DNA of 20,000 bases from Diphasiastrum complanatum. Its lineage: Eukaryota; Streptophyta; Lycopodiopsida; Lycopodiales; Lycopodiaceae. Below are positions 7,813 through 16,961 of the stretch, in pieces. The notes beneath the pieces were generated by a model. That model did no database searches, was not told where the DNA came from, and worked only from the letters and a program-made list of their open reading frames with translations. The position numbers and the translations under genes were made by a program. Numbering within the stretch: the stretch's first letter is position 1; every line of letters begins with the position of its first letter. The stretch lies in contig CM055114.1 of assembly GCA_029204225.1 (NCBI GenBank), positions 18,938,773-18,958,772 of the forward strand, read 5' to 3'.

Positions 7813-9570
7813 TCAATTAATCATATGTTTATATTCGCAAGAATCTTTCAATGGCTCTTGTCCCAATCGATTGTTTTCGATATAATACGGTATGCTTGGA
7901 GCATCTCTAACACGAAGCAAATATGGCCAAAGAATTGTGTTCAGAAAATCAACTTCAAAACAATTGTTAAAGGGATGAAGAAAAATCCCATTACCAGGTG
8001 GATTCATACAAGCTTTGTATGGAGCATCATTAATCAACAAAGTATTGATTGGAAGCATTTTGTAGCATCTGTTCCAAAGGTAGTTCAATGGCTTGAAAAA
8101 GGCTCGAACTTGTCGGTTTCCAAGCATTCTATACTTTGTCTCACTAAAGCATTTTGTTTGATCCCAAACAATATAAAAGTTATAACGTCGTTTTCCAATT
8201 ACATTAAAAAATGTAACACATTCTTGGATGATTTGCATTGTCATCGAGCTCCAAATTCCGACTTCAAAATGTGGAACAAATTATCGAAAAACAATGTTGC
8301 TCCTCTATGCAATTGAATCGTGCTATATCCAAGCATGAAGTATGCACATTCACTATTTGGTTTTCCTTGCCATTTCTTCACAAGAAGTCCATTCAAGTTA
8401 AGTATTATATATTTCATAGGCCGATGACACATTGATAGTCCCAATCTTGCAATACAATCACATTGCAAATTAAAAAAACAAATGTGCCATTCATTGAACT
8501 TTAATTTGATTTTATAACTAGATACATTTATAATCATCTTTTTGATAAAACTTGGCAACAAGATAAATTGTCACTCCAAAGAACTTCATAATAGACTGAA
8601 TACCAAAATTTTATTCTATAAATGTTCCAAATTCATTGATAGTTGCAAAATTCATTTCATCCAAAATTTGTTGAAGCTCTACATTAGTTTTGGAGCATGC
8701 ATATGGTCGATGCAATATGTTTCCATGAGTAGATTTGAATGTATAAAGAGATCCAATCCTAGCTTTACCAAAACTAGTATTCAAAACAATTCTGATCTTT
8801 TCATCCAAATAATGAAGAGCATAATCACATTGAATGTTTGAATTACTTGGACATTTCAATGGACCTTTTCTTCCAATATCCACGGCAGAAGAAGAATTAA
8901 CAATAGAACAATCCACTGAAAGTGATTCAAAGAAATCAATGTCACCACGCTTGACAAGTGAAAAACCAATCTCCTCATTTGTGCTTGTAGCACATTGCAA
9001 TGTTTGAAAATACTCCTCAGCATTATTTACCAACATATCTTGGTCAATAGCATGCACATCCATATTTGTTTCTAATATTGCATCGTATTGTAAGTCTTGC
9101 ACTTTGCATGAATTTATAGTCTCAAATTCAAGTGCATCCATTTTTGAAAGTCGCAATTGAGAACAGGCTACCAAACAACACATGAGAATATAAATATAAA
9201 AACAATTTTCAACCCAATATAAAATTTACAACTTTTATTTTAAATTTAACACATACCAAACTAACAAGTACAATTCAAAATCTTTATTGGAAAACAACTC
9301 AAAATATTTTCAAACTAGTCTAGACAACTCAAAATAAATTCAAGTAGCATCTCCGACATACAAAAAAAAGTACAACAAGATCAAATATAATTTATGTCAT
9401 GAAACTTATTTACTTCAAGTTTGATTCAAATGAAAGTACATCTTTTACAAATAGACATCAACAAAAGTTGAAACTATGCATAATTAAAATCTTAATTACC
9501 AAGATTATGTTCATCATTATTTTCCTCATGCAAGTCCTCTTGTATTTGGAAATCTTCATTGACTTGCTCG
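7813..9570 (-). pseudogene. Plant FCP1-like (NLI-interacting-factor) phosphatase pseudogene
   Basis: Reading down the minus strand: an acidic exon 9500-9570 (EQVNEDFQIQEDLHEEN); intron 9168-9499 (GTAATT to TTTGGTAG); an exon from 9167, in phase, rich in Asp and Glu and open to 8611; then from about 8455 an FCP1 homology domain. In the domain, KYIILNLNGLLVKKW is motif I. A frameshift near 8268 leads to VGIWSSMTMQIIQECV, then FYIVWDQTKCFSETKYRM, FFKPLNYLW, NTLLINDAPYKACMNPPGNG (motif IV) and IENNRLGQEPL, ending at 7813. Order and spacing match the plant FCP1/HAD proteins that carry D(V/L)NGLL and LLLDDSPYKA. Here the motif I Asp is Asn (codon 8397-8399) and the first motif IV Asp is Asn (8029-8031), so catalysis would be lost. 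The 5' exon is cut at 9570 by the Copia element and resumes at 13513. Confidence 0.65.
9168..9499 (-). other. Intron of the FCP1-like pseudogene
   Basis: A donor G|GTAATTAAG (minus strand, GT at 9499-9498) and an acceptor TTGTTTGGTAG ending at 9168 delimit 332 bp of AT-rich sequence. The phase agrees: CTT G joins CC TGT. I see no gene inside it. Confidence 0.5.
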
Positions 9571-10193
9571 TGTGAAGAATTGCCAAAAATTGGCAAATCT
9601 AGCTTGATCAAAAACCATGTAGAATAGTGTAAATTGTGTACACAAGTGGGTCCCACACATGTGGGGCCATGATGCCACGTGGAAAACCCATCCTAATGTA
9701 GGTTAGGTCAAGTCAAGAGAGTTGGTCATGTCTATTTGGTGGTCATCCCTACTTTATAGGACCTACACCTAAGTTTAAGGTGAAAATTTGACCAACTAGC
9801 TACCTACCAAGCATAACTCTAGGATCTAGGCTAGGGTTTCATTTTAGGGCAAGAAGGGTAAGTTAACTTCCTTATTACATGCTGGAAATACACCTAACTT
9901 CAAGAAGCTAGTTCACTATGTACATTGAGTTTTTGTGATCCAAATGAAACCAAATCAATTTCTACTTGTTTCTCAGGTTGAAGGCCGTAATACAGCCTGT
10001 AGTACACACGTGTGGGCTCGGATTTCAATGTTGATCAATGCTTTTGATTGTTAATCCTTGTTGTTTGTCAAACTACCAATCTAGATCAACTTTTTTGTGT
10101 CTAGTTTTTTGATAGATTGTTAAGCAAGCATCCAATCACTCATGTGGATATTTTGTAGATCCACTTATGGTCCTAAAGTACAGTACTTTCACA
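9571..10193 (+). repeat. 5' LTR
   Basis: It starts TGTGAAG and ends TTCACA, directly before the primer site. It begins with a hairpin TTGCCAA-AAA-TTGGCAA. Other palindromes are GTGGGTCCCAC, CCACGTGG (9675-9682, a G-box) and CACACGTGTG (10005-10014). A TTTATA at about 9754 is a possible TATA element. The first 162 bp recur at 13351-13512. Confidence 0.85.
9675..9682. promoter_or_regulatory. G-box palindrome in 5' LTR
   Basis: CCACGTGG, kept in the 3' LTR fragment at 13455-13462. This is the standard plant bZIP/bHLH site; a role in driving the LTR is inferred. Confidence 0.4.
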
Positions 10194-10205
10194 TGGTATC
10201 AGAGC
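10194..10205 (+). other. Primer-binding site, initiator tRNA-Met
   Basis: TGGTATCAGAGC directly follows the LTR end CA. This is the usual minus-strand primer site of plant Copia elements, complementary to the 3' end of initiator tRNA-Met. Confidence 0.9.
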
Positions 10206-10628
10206 CAAGTATAAGAGCATAAGCCATTGATCTAATGCAAATCCATTTTTAGCAAGTTTTGGTGCTAAAAAGTAGTATTGAGAGGGCAAGCTATAATCTT
10301 AATTTTGGTGAGGAGATTTGATCCCAAACTTGGTAGGGGTCCAAATCCGTACTGTCCACATGTGTGGGCACCTCTGAACCTACATTTAATGCATGGTATT
10401 CATTTGATTCAAAAAAATTCAATTTGTGAGCTCTTGGTGTAATTTTTGGTGGAGATCCTAGGATAATCTACCAAGATCATTTGCCATTGATTAGATTTGA
10501 ATTTGTTTCATGGAATCTAATTAATCTAGGCTGAGTTCAAGTCCTATTAAGGTTAAAAACAGGTCTTGAAAGTACACCAAGAAGGAAGAAAGAGATTAAG
10601 TCATTTTTTTGTCCAAAAATAGCCAAAT

Positions 10629-10974
10629 TTGGCAAGATTTGATTATAAGTAGATTTCACATCATCTTATCTTCATTCCAACTTTGTGAGGGAATGCTAGA
10701 ACTGAGATTATAAGTCCATTTGTTGGATTAGAAATCTAATTTGAGTGAAAAACTACAAGAGAGAGACCTTAGTGAGTTTCTAGAGACAATCAAATCCATT
10801 TCTTGGCAAGATTTGTTTGAAAGTAGTTTTCACTTCATCTTATCTTCATTCCAGCTTTGTGAGGGAGTGATAGAACTGTGATTATAAGTCCATTTGTTGG
10901 ATTAGAAATCAAATTTGAGTGAAACACTGCAAGTGTGAGACCTTTGTGAGTTTCAAGTCAATCAAATCTATTTC
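10629..10974 (+). repeat. 174-bp tandem duplication in the retroelement leader
   Basis: Units 10629-10802 and 10803-10974 both begin TTGGCAAGATTTG and share long blocks such as ATTATAAGTCCATTTGTTGG and GAGTGAAA, with about 10% difference by eye. The duplication ends just upstream of the gag start, so it may affect packaging or translation of the RNA. Confidence 0.85.
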
Positions 10975-10998
10975 TTGTTTGTAGAAGTCACTAGTAAG

Positions 10999-12414
10999 AT
11001 GGGATCTACTGGAGCATACCTTCTAGAAGCTAGTGAGAGGTTGAATTCTACAAATTATGCTATTTGGAAGGTTAGAATGGAGTCACTCTTGGTGCTCCAA
11101 GACCTTTATGAGTTCTTGATTGAAGATGAAGATGAATCTCTAGGTGCACAGGAGTTAGCTAGATACAAGAAGAGATCTAGGCTTGCACTTCATTGTGTGA
11201 AGATGAATGTGAGCAATGATTTGTTGAGAGAAGTATCAGCTTGTACTAATGCTAAAGAGGCTTGGGAGTTCTTAAAATCAATCTATGAGTCTATCAACAC
11301 TTCTAGAGTTCTTATGCCTAGAAATCAAATTTTGCAAAGCATGAGGAGAAGTGAGGAGAGTGCACAGGATTATGTACTCAGAATCAAGTCTCTAAATAGG
11401 GAGTTGGCTTCCATTGGAGAGAAAATTCATGATGGAGAGCTTGTACAGATTGTCCTTAATGGTCTAGGAGATGACTTTGCAAATTTGGTCCAAAGTTTTT
11501 CCATCCAAGACACTTTGCCAACTATAGAAAAACTTCACAGTGTATTAGTGGCTGAAGAGTGTAGGATGCTCCATGCAAAATCTAGGATGAGTTCCTTGTC
11601 ATTGCAGGATGGTGATGAGAAAGCCAATTTCTCATTCAAGGGCAAAAATAAGACCAATGGAAAGAAGAAGCATCCAAAGGAGGCCAAAGAAGAGGATGAT
11701 GCATCAAGCTCAAAGGACAAGTCAAAGCAAAAATGCTTCTTTTGTGGAAGGAAGGGGCATTATGCATCTGAATGCTACAAGAGGCTAAGAGCACAAGTGG
11801 AGGAGGACAAACAAGGAAACCGTGCAAAGGAGGAGGAGGAAGATGAAGTAGATGTATTATTGATGGCATCTACATCCTCACCAACAAGCAATGGCAATTC
11901 AAGAAACAATTGGTGGATCGACAGTGGAGCTAGCTCCCACATGTCTTGTGAAAAGGACTTTTTCTCAATCTTACACTCTTTCAATGATGCTAAGAAGTTT
12001 GTCTTTACTGCAAATGATGAAGAGTGTAGGATAGATGGTGTTGGCACCATCTCTTTGTATCTAGAATCCTCAAAATGCATGGATCTAGAAAATGTCCTTT
12101 ATGTACCATCAATCACCAAGAATATGCTTAGTGTTGGTCTACTCTTAGAAAGTGGTTTGGATGTCCACTTTAAGCATGGTGTTTGCTTCATCTTGAAGAA
12201 TGATGTTTGCATTGCAAAGGGATTTAAACATGGAAGATTGTTTAAGTTGGAAGCTAGTGTTGCTTTTGAAAGAATGAGCTTGGCAAAGGAGGAGATCTTG
12301 GCAAAGTGTGATCTTGCTTGCATTGAGGAGGAGCATCAAAAGGAGGAAGATCTTGAGGATCAGCCTCAAAGCATGAGAGTTCCAAGGCAGTCCTCAATGA
12401 CAATGGCCAAGTGA
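10999..12414 (+). CDS. Copia-type Gag-protease polyprotein (truncated pol)
   Basis: 471 codons from the ATG at 10999 (MGSTGAYLLEASERLN). The frame is open upstream to 10975, but only through a TTG. Residues about 15-35 have LNSTNYAIWKVRMESLL, and about 50-180 form the UBN2-type Gag domain (AKEAWEFLKSIYE). A Lys/Glu-rich linker follows. The zinc knuckle CFFCGRKGHYASEC (CX2CX4HX4C) is at 246-259. The aspartic protease has WWIDSGASSHM with catalytic D308, and the NMLSVGLLLESG block near 375. KGFKHGRLFKLE near 408 is the usual run-in to the gag-pre-integrase domain, but the frame then becomes Glu/Gln-rich and stops. Gag coats the RNA and the protease matures the polyprotein. Frame intact; pol missing. 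Confidence 0.85.
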   Translation: MGSTGAYLLEASERLNSTNYAIWKVRMESLLVLQDLYEFLIEDEDESLGAQELARYKKRSRLALHCVKMNVSNDLLREVSACTNAKEAWEFLKSIYESINTSRVLMPRNQILQSMRRSEESAQDYVLRIKSLNRELASIGEKIHDGELVQIVLNGLGDDFANLVQSFSIQDTLPTIEKLHSVLVAEECRMLHAKSRMSSLSLQDGDEKANFSFKGKNKTNGKKKHPKEAKEEDDASSSKDKSKQKCFFCGRKGHYASECYKRLRAQVEEDKQGNRAKEEEEDEVDVLLMASTSSPTSNGNSRNNWWIDSGASSHMSCEKDFFSILHSFNDAKKFVFTANDEECRIDGVGTISLYLESSKCMDLENVLYVPSITKNMLSVGLLLESGLDVHFKHGVCFILKNDVCIAKGFKHGRLFKLEASVAFERMSLAKEEILAKCDLACIEEEHQKEEDLEDQPQSMRVPRQSSMTMAK

Positions 12415-12423
12415 TCAAATTGC

Positions 12424-13140
12424 ATGCAAATTGTCCATTCAAGTGTGCATCTTGCAAGGGTGGTGAGCATTGGAGCGTCTACTATCTTTGAATACTTTTT
12501 GGAAAGTAGTAGTAGACATGAGGTGACTTGTTTCTTACCTTTAAGATTCATGGTGTTTATTACTTTGTATGACAAGACAATGAAATGGGATGCTTTGAAA
12601 TCTACATTTGTTGTTGATAAAGCGATTTCATTGGATAACTATTTTTGTAATAGTTTGAAAAGAGTCATAAAAGATGAAACATCATTTGCTTTGGAAATCT
12701 TTGTGTCTACATGCTTTGTGCATGATCATTCCAATGTAAGGACCAAAGATTATCCTATTTCAAGGATAGGAATAATGGTAGTGTTTTGCTCTTCAAGTAG
12801 AGATTGTAGAATCTACTTGTTTTCGACCAAAGAATTTGTCAATGGTGGAAATGTGATCTTTCAAGAGTGGAAGATTTGTAAACTTGAAGAAGCACCTTTG
12901 GATCAACACCTTATTCAATTCATTGATGTTTTGGAGTCAAGTCAAGTGGAGGATCAAGCTCAAGACCCGAGGACTCCAAGAAGAATCTTGAGTATCAAGA
13001 TGGAGCCATCAAGGCTCAATCATATGGATCAAGCAAGGCAAGTTGTCTTTGGCAACATTATTTATGCACTTAATATTTTAATTGATGTATCTTCAAGTGC
13101 ACAAAATGCCTTGGAATCCATGGCTTGGCATGATGTTTAG
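12424..13140 (+). pseudogene. Degenerate remnant of Copia integrase C-terminal region
   Basis: An open frame after the Gag-protease stop. Within it, STCFVHDHSNVRTKDY, then VVFCSSSRDCRIYLFSTKEF and NVIFQEWKICKLEEAP follow the order of the SH3-like stretch behind Copia integrase (a CxVHIP-like strand, an IFVGYS-like strand, GYRLYNP, then SRDVIFDE). Agreement is partial and the catalytic DDE core is not seen. The flanking translation is unrecognised and there is no reverse transcriptase. I read it as what remains after an internal deletion, joining protease to integrase-end sequence. Confidence 0.45.
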
Positions 13141-13337
13141 TTTTGAAGTGTGCTACATGTATATAGACACATTTATGGAACATCTTGTAAGGGATCCTCT
13201 AAGAGGTGGTGAAAGATCCTTCATGGACATCATTCTCTATTCGAGTCTCAAAAGTTCCTTCTTTGTAGCTGGATTTTTTAGACATTTCTAAAAGCTTTCA
13301 TTGATCTATCAAGAGAGTTGTAAATAGATCAAGCTAA

Positions 13338-13350
13338 ATTTGAGGAGGAC
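13338..13350 (+). other. Polypurine tract
   Basis: TTTGAGGAGGAC immediately precedes the TGTGAAG start of the 3' LTR fragment. This is the expected position of the plus-strand primer. Confidence 0.7.
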
Positions 13351-13512
13351 TGTGAAGAATTGCCAAAAATTGGCAAATCTAGCTTGATCAAAAACCATGT
13401 AGAATAGTGTAAATTGTGTACACAAGTGGGTCCCACACATGTGAGGCCATGATGCCACGTGGGAAACCCATCCTAATGTAGGTTAGGTCATTTCAAGGGA
13501 GTTGGTCATGTC
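13351..13512 (+). repeat. 3' LTR fragment (first 162 bp)
   Basis: It matches 9571-9732 from TGTGAAGAATTGCC through GGTCATGTC, then similarity stops at once. The remaining 461 bp of LTR and the right end are missing. Confidence 0.85.
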
Positions 13513-13526
13513 AGTGAATCAATAAA
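13513..13526 (-). pseudogene. 5' piece of the Copia-split FCP1-like exon
   Basis: On the minus strand a strong acceptor TTTCTTCTTTTGACAG is followed by TTTATTGATTCACT, which ends at the 3' LTR fragment. Joined across the element to 9570 it gives FIDSLEQVNEDFQ in frame with the downstream exon. This implies an 85-nt exon split by the insertion. Confidence 0.45.
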
Positions 13527-13753
13527 CTGTCAAAAGAAGAAATATATAGGAAACTTGTATAACACATATTCTTTGACATTGATCATTTGATTTGTTTCAA
13601 ATGTATGCTTTTTATAACTTAAAATTTGTATAATAACAAGAACATAACTTGGGAATAAACACTTAAGACTTTTAGTTTCAATATATATTAAAAGATTAGA
13701 AAACATAATGTATATTATAGATTAGTCTATTTGTATATTTTAGATTAGTATTT
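13527..13753. other. Gene-free AT-rich stretch
   Basis: Beyond the acceptor at 13527-13542 I see no coding frame. This would be the upstream intron of the FCP1-like gene up to the start of the repeat array. Confidence 0.3.
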
Positions 13754-14653
13754 GATTCCTCCTAACTCGAAATAGGCTTGAGTTTGAGTGTTCATGTGGC
13801 ATTCATAGTTCTTTCTATCACAAACATGACTAAAGATTATGTAAATTGAACATTTTCTTATTGATGTTAGTTTGTGTGTGGATTTTATTCTTTAAGTTCC
13901 ATAAAAAATAATATTGAAATCTCACAATATTTCTTTTTCTATCACCCCCACCATGAATGAGTGAGATCTTATTCTTTAAAGTCCCATAAGGAGTTATATT
14001 AAAACCGCACATTTGGTAATCAAGTCTTCAGTATATAAAAGAAAAATGTACAATATCCATGAATATGTAATTACATTCAATTCCTAGTTGAAGTTCAAAT
14101 CATGTTTGAATGAATGTATGACAAAACTACATATCTTGATTCTATTTCAATGTAAAATAAGACATGGTTTAAGACTCTTTCAAGATGTGAATCCATGTTC
14201 TTAGCATACATGATCCTTCTAACTCGAACCAGGTTTGAGTTTACAGTACCTACATGACATCCAGAAGTTCTTGGCTTGAACATGATAATTCTAACTCGAA
14301 CCAGGATCGAGTTTGAAGTATCTACGTGACGTCCAGAAGTTCTTGGCTCAAACGTAACTGGTGTTTGGAGTGATCAGAATAGTGTCTTGCAACTCAATCC
14401 TAGTTGAACTTGTGCTGCTAACTTTAAGTACTATTTGTGGATTTATTATATTAAACATTGGATACAATAGTGTGCCTTTAATTCAAACCTGGTTCGAGTT
14501 GTGAATCAAAACATACACTAGTATTACTAAAAAAAGTGTAACAACAACTAGGGATGTTATTGGAAGGAAATGAATGTACTATATCCCATATTTTGAGGTG
14601 CTTAACTAGTTCAGCCATCTAGATTCCTGGTCTGGATATGAACAAGAAAATAT
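13754..14653 (+). repeat. Palindrome repeat, unit B (900 bp)
   Basis: It starts GATTCCTCCTAACTCGAA and runs to the next GATTCCTCC. It has the shared order of landmarks seen in units A, C and D, plus an extra copy of the TTATTCTTTAA block (13885 and 13970) and a 72-bp internal duplication (14221 and 14293), which make it longer. Palindrome copies lie at 13764-13784 (degenerate), 14221-14241, 14293-14313 and 14480-14500. No long frame. Confidence 0.75.
14221..14360 (+). repeat. 72-bp internal tandem duplication in unit B
   Basis: Two copies of a segment carrying the palindrome, CTACRTGACRTCCAGAAG and TTCTTGGCT, 72 bp apart. Confidence 0.75.
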
Positions 14654-15320
14654 GATTCCTCCTAATTCGAAATAGGCTTGAGATGTGAGTTCTCATGTGG
14701 CTTTCAGATATCTTTCTATCACAAACATGACTAAAAGATTATGTAAAATGAACATTTTATTTATTTATTTTAGTCTATGTGTGATTTTATTCATTAAGGT
14801 CCATAAATTTTTTCATTGAAATCTCACATTAGGTAGGTAACTTCTCAATATATCAAACAGAATGTATAATTGCCATGAATGAGTACTTTAAATCAATTCC
14901 TACTTCATGTTAGAATTGGATGTATGTCAAAAACATGTATCTTGAACAAGTTTCAATGTAAAAAACTACACCTCTTACATTGTAATCGGTTTAAGACTAC
15001 TGAAGCCATGAGAACAATGTGACAAAGCATTACCAAAAAAAACATCACTTCGAACTCGAACCAGGTTCGAGTTATAAAGTACTAATGTGGCACACACAAG
15101 TTCTTGGCTGAAACATGATTGGTGCTTGGAGTGATAATACCATCCATAATTGTTTCCCAACTCAAATTTAGTACAACTACTGTAGCTGCTCTTAAGTCCT
15201 ATGTATAGATTTTGACATCAATCATTGACAAATATAGCGTGCCTTTCACTCGAACCTGGGTCGAGTTGTGAATTAAATTTGCTAGAATTTCTAGAAACAA
15301 ATGTAACAACAAGTGAAAAT
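14654..15320 (+). repeat. Palindrome repeat, unit C (667 bp)
   Basis: It begins GATTCCTCCTAATTCGAA and contains the ATTCATTAAGGTCC, CACATTAGGTAGG, ACTACACCTCTTA and AGTTCTTGGCT landmarks in order. Palindromes are at 14664-14684 (degenerate), 15053-15073 (perfect) and 15247-15267 (mismatched). Confidence 0.75.
15053..15073. repeat. Perfect 21-bp palindrome
   Basis: Arms AACTCGAACC and GGTTCGAGTT around a central A. Confidence 0.9.
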
Positions 15321-15972
15321 AGTCCTAACTCGAATAGGGTTCGACTTGTGAAGCGTTCATGTGGCATTTACACTTTCCACCATCTCCACCATGACTAAAA
15401 GATTACAAAAACTTAACTTTGTTTAATTTGTTTCAGTCCATTCATGCAGATCCTATTCATTAAGGTCCAATAAATATTTATATTAAAACCTCACATTAGG
15501 TAGGAACTATTTATTATATCAAGCAAAATGTATGAATACCATGATTGAGTAATTCCACTCAATCCCTAATTCAAGTTGTGGAGGGATGTGTATCTGGTTT
15601 CGGTGTAAAAACTACCCTCTTAGGAGAAGGACATTATCATCAAGATATGGTTTAAGAATACCTACAACTATGAATACAACTCCCTAGCATTACTAGAAAA
15701 ATTGTTACTCCAAACTCGAACTAGGTTCAAGTTCTGAAGTGTTTATGTGTCATTCACAAGTTCCTGGCTCAACATAATTGATGTTTTGAGTGATCAACCA
15801 TGTATAAGTTTCCCCCAAACTGAGACCTAGTAGAACTTGTGTTGTTGCTTTTAAATACTATTTGAGATTCCTATCATTGGCAAAAATAGTCTATCTTTAA
15901 CTTGAACTTGGTTCGAGTTGTCAATTAAAACTTGTTGGTATTACTAGAAAAAAATGTGATGTCAACTACAAT
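15321..15972 (+). repeat. Palindrome repeat, unit D (652 bp)
   Basis: It begins AGTCCTAACTCGAA. It contains ATCCTATTCATTAAGGTCC, ACCTCACATTAGGTAGG, ACCCTCTTAGGAGAA and ATGGTTTAAGA, the same order as in A to C. Palindromes are at 15327-15347, 15713-15733 and 15899-15919, each diverged. Confidence 0.75.
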
Positions 15973-16070
15973 AGTCTTCACTCGAACCAGGTTCGAAATT
16001 TGACATGTTTATGTGGCATTCATTTTCTTCCATCACATACATGATTTAGAGGTTGAAGTGTAACCATCCA
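15973..16070 (+). repeat. Palindrome repeat, partial unit E
   Basis: It starts AGTCTTCACTCGAACCAGG, with a palindrome at 15979-15999 and the ATGTGGCATTCAT block that opens the other units, then the similarity fades. Confidence 0.55.
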
Positions 16071-16154
16071 TAAGTGTCAATTCTATAATACATAGATGCT
16101 TCAAACAAATGCTTTAAATTCCAGTACTAAAAGATGTAAATATTGATATATGCC

Positions 16155-16640
16155 TTTTTAGCATCCATTAATTAAAACACGAACCTGGGTTCCTAGTTTG
16201 AGTTGCTAACTCGGACCTGGTTCGAGTTGCTAAATCAAAACTAGTTCAATGCATGATTGTGAATGTGAACTTAGATAGTTTCTCCTAGCCCAACCCAACA
16301 AGATTTGTGTTTTGAAATGCATATGTACAAGTTTTTACTGCTCACACAAATTAGAGTCATTATTGGCAATATTCAATAGCAAAGACAATGTGCATCTAGC
16401 TTGATCAACTTCAACAACTCTCAAAATTCAATGGTGAAAAAAAGAGCCTAGATGATTGAAAAGTGCTAGTGTGATTCTCTTCACTTGGCCCAAGCTTTTT
16501 TTAGCATCCATTAATTACAACTCGAACCTGGTTCGAGTTGCTACCTCAAATCTAGTACAAGTCATGAATCGTGAACATAACTTGAGTAGGTTCTTCTAGC
16601 ACAAACCAGTAAGTTTTTGTTGTGATGTCGGAATACACAA
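16155..16640 (+). repeat. 342-bp-period duplication with palindromes
   Basis: Both copies start TTTAGCATCCATTAATTA (from about 16158 and 16500). A palindrome slot follows at 16208-16228 (one mismatch; a truncated one at about 16176) and 16519-16539 (perfect), then GTTGCTA, TAGTNCAA and AGTTTCTCCTAGC-like sequence. The second half is more diverged. This is a different unit from B to D sharing the same palindrome. Confidence 0.6.
16519..16539. repeat. Perfect 21-bp palindrome
   Basis: Arms AACTCGAACC and GGTTCGAGTT around a central T, as at 2874-2894. Confidence 0.9.
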
Positions 16641-16931
16641 GTCACCAAAGTCAAACCACATTCAGGCTAGAAGCACATTGCCTTTGGTAGTGAATGTTGC
16701 CATGATATTCAAATGATATTCAAAAGAAGACATCAAAAGTTGAACCAGGTTTGAGGTGTTTGAAAATCATAGATGATAGGATCATTCCAACACTATAAAT
16801 CTTTTGAGTGAGTCTAACTTGATTTATTCCTGCTGGTACCAAGTCCTAAACTAGATTGAGTCGAGTTTTTCTTCTATGCAAGTTAGTAGAAGTTTTCTAA
16901 TTAATGTGCGTGTCAATGTTTGCTCAAATCA

Positions 16932-16961
16932 CAGTTCAAACCTCACCGAGGGTTTGAACTG
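16932..16961. repeat. Perfect 11-bp inverted repeat
   Basis: CAGTTCAAACC and GGTTTGAACTG separated by 8 bp. The arms resemble a shifted, decayed form of the array palindrome. Confidence 0.7.

Larger units (their letters stand above)
9571..13512 (+). mobile_element. Ty1/Copia-type LTR retrotransposon, deleted in pol and 3' LTR
   Basis: In order: a 5' LTR (9571-10193), an initiator-Met primer site, a leader with a 174-bp tandem duplication, a Gag-protease frame (10999-12414), a degenerate integrase-end remnant, a purine tract, and the first 162 bp of a 3' LTR. Reverse transcriptase and RNase H are absent, so it could only have moved with help from an intact relative. It resembles the non-autonomous gag-bearing class called TR-GAG but retains the protease. 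The two LTRs match over 162 bp with about a dozen differences or fewer by eye. It lies inside an exon of the FCP1-like pseudogene. No target duplication is visible. Confidence 0.85.

Noticed and set aside
8238-8841. Plus-strand open frames over 7651-8841
   Set aside because: The minus strand carries the recognisable FCP1 domain and acidic exons here.
11535-12575. Several minus-strand open frames over the retroelement
   Set aside because: They are shadows of the Gag-protease frame, without recognisable motifs.
2874-16539. The GGTTCGAGTT half of the palindrome as a tRNA B-box, making the repeats SINEs or tRNA genes
   Set aside because: It matches only part of the B-box consensus (GGTTCGANTCC), no A-box lies at the proper distance, and the symmetry of the whole palindrome is unexplained by a B-box.
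13754-16540. CRISPR-like array
   Set aside because: Spacing is 70 to 400 bp and irregular, intervening sequence is itself repeated, and the window is plant nuclear DNA.
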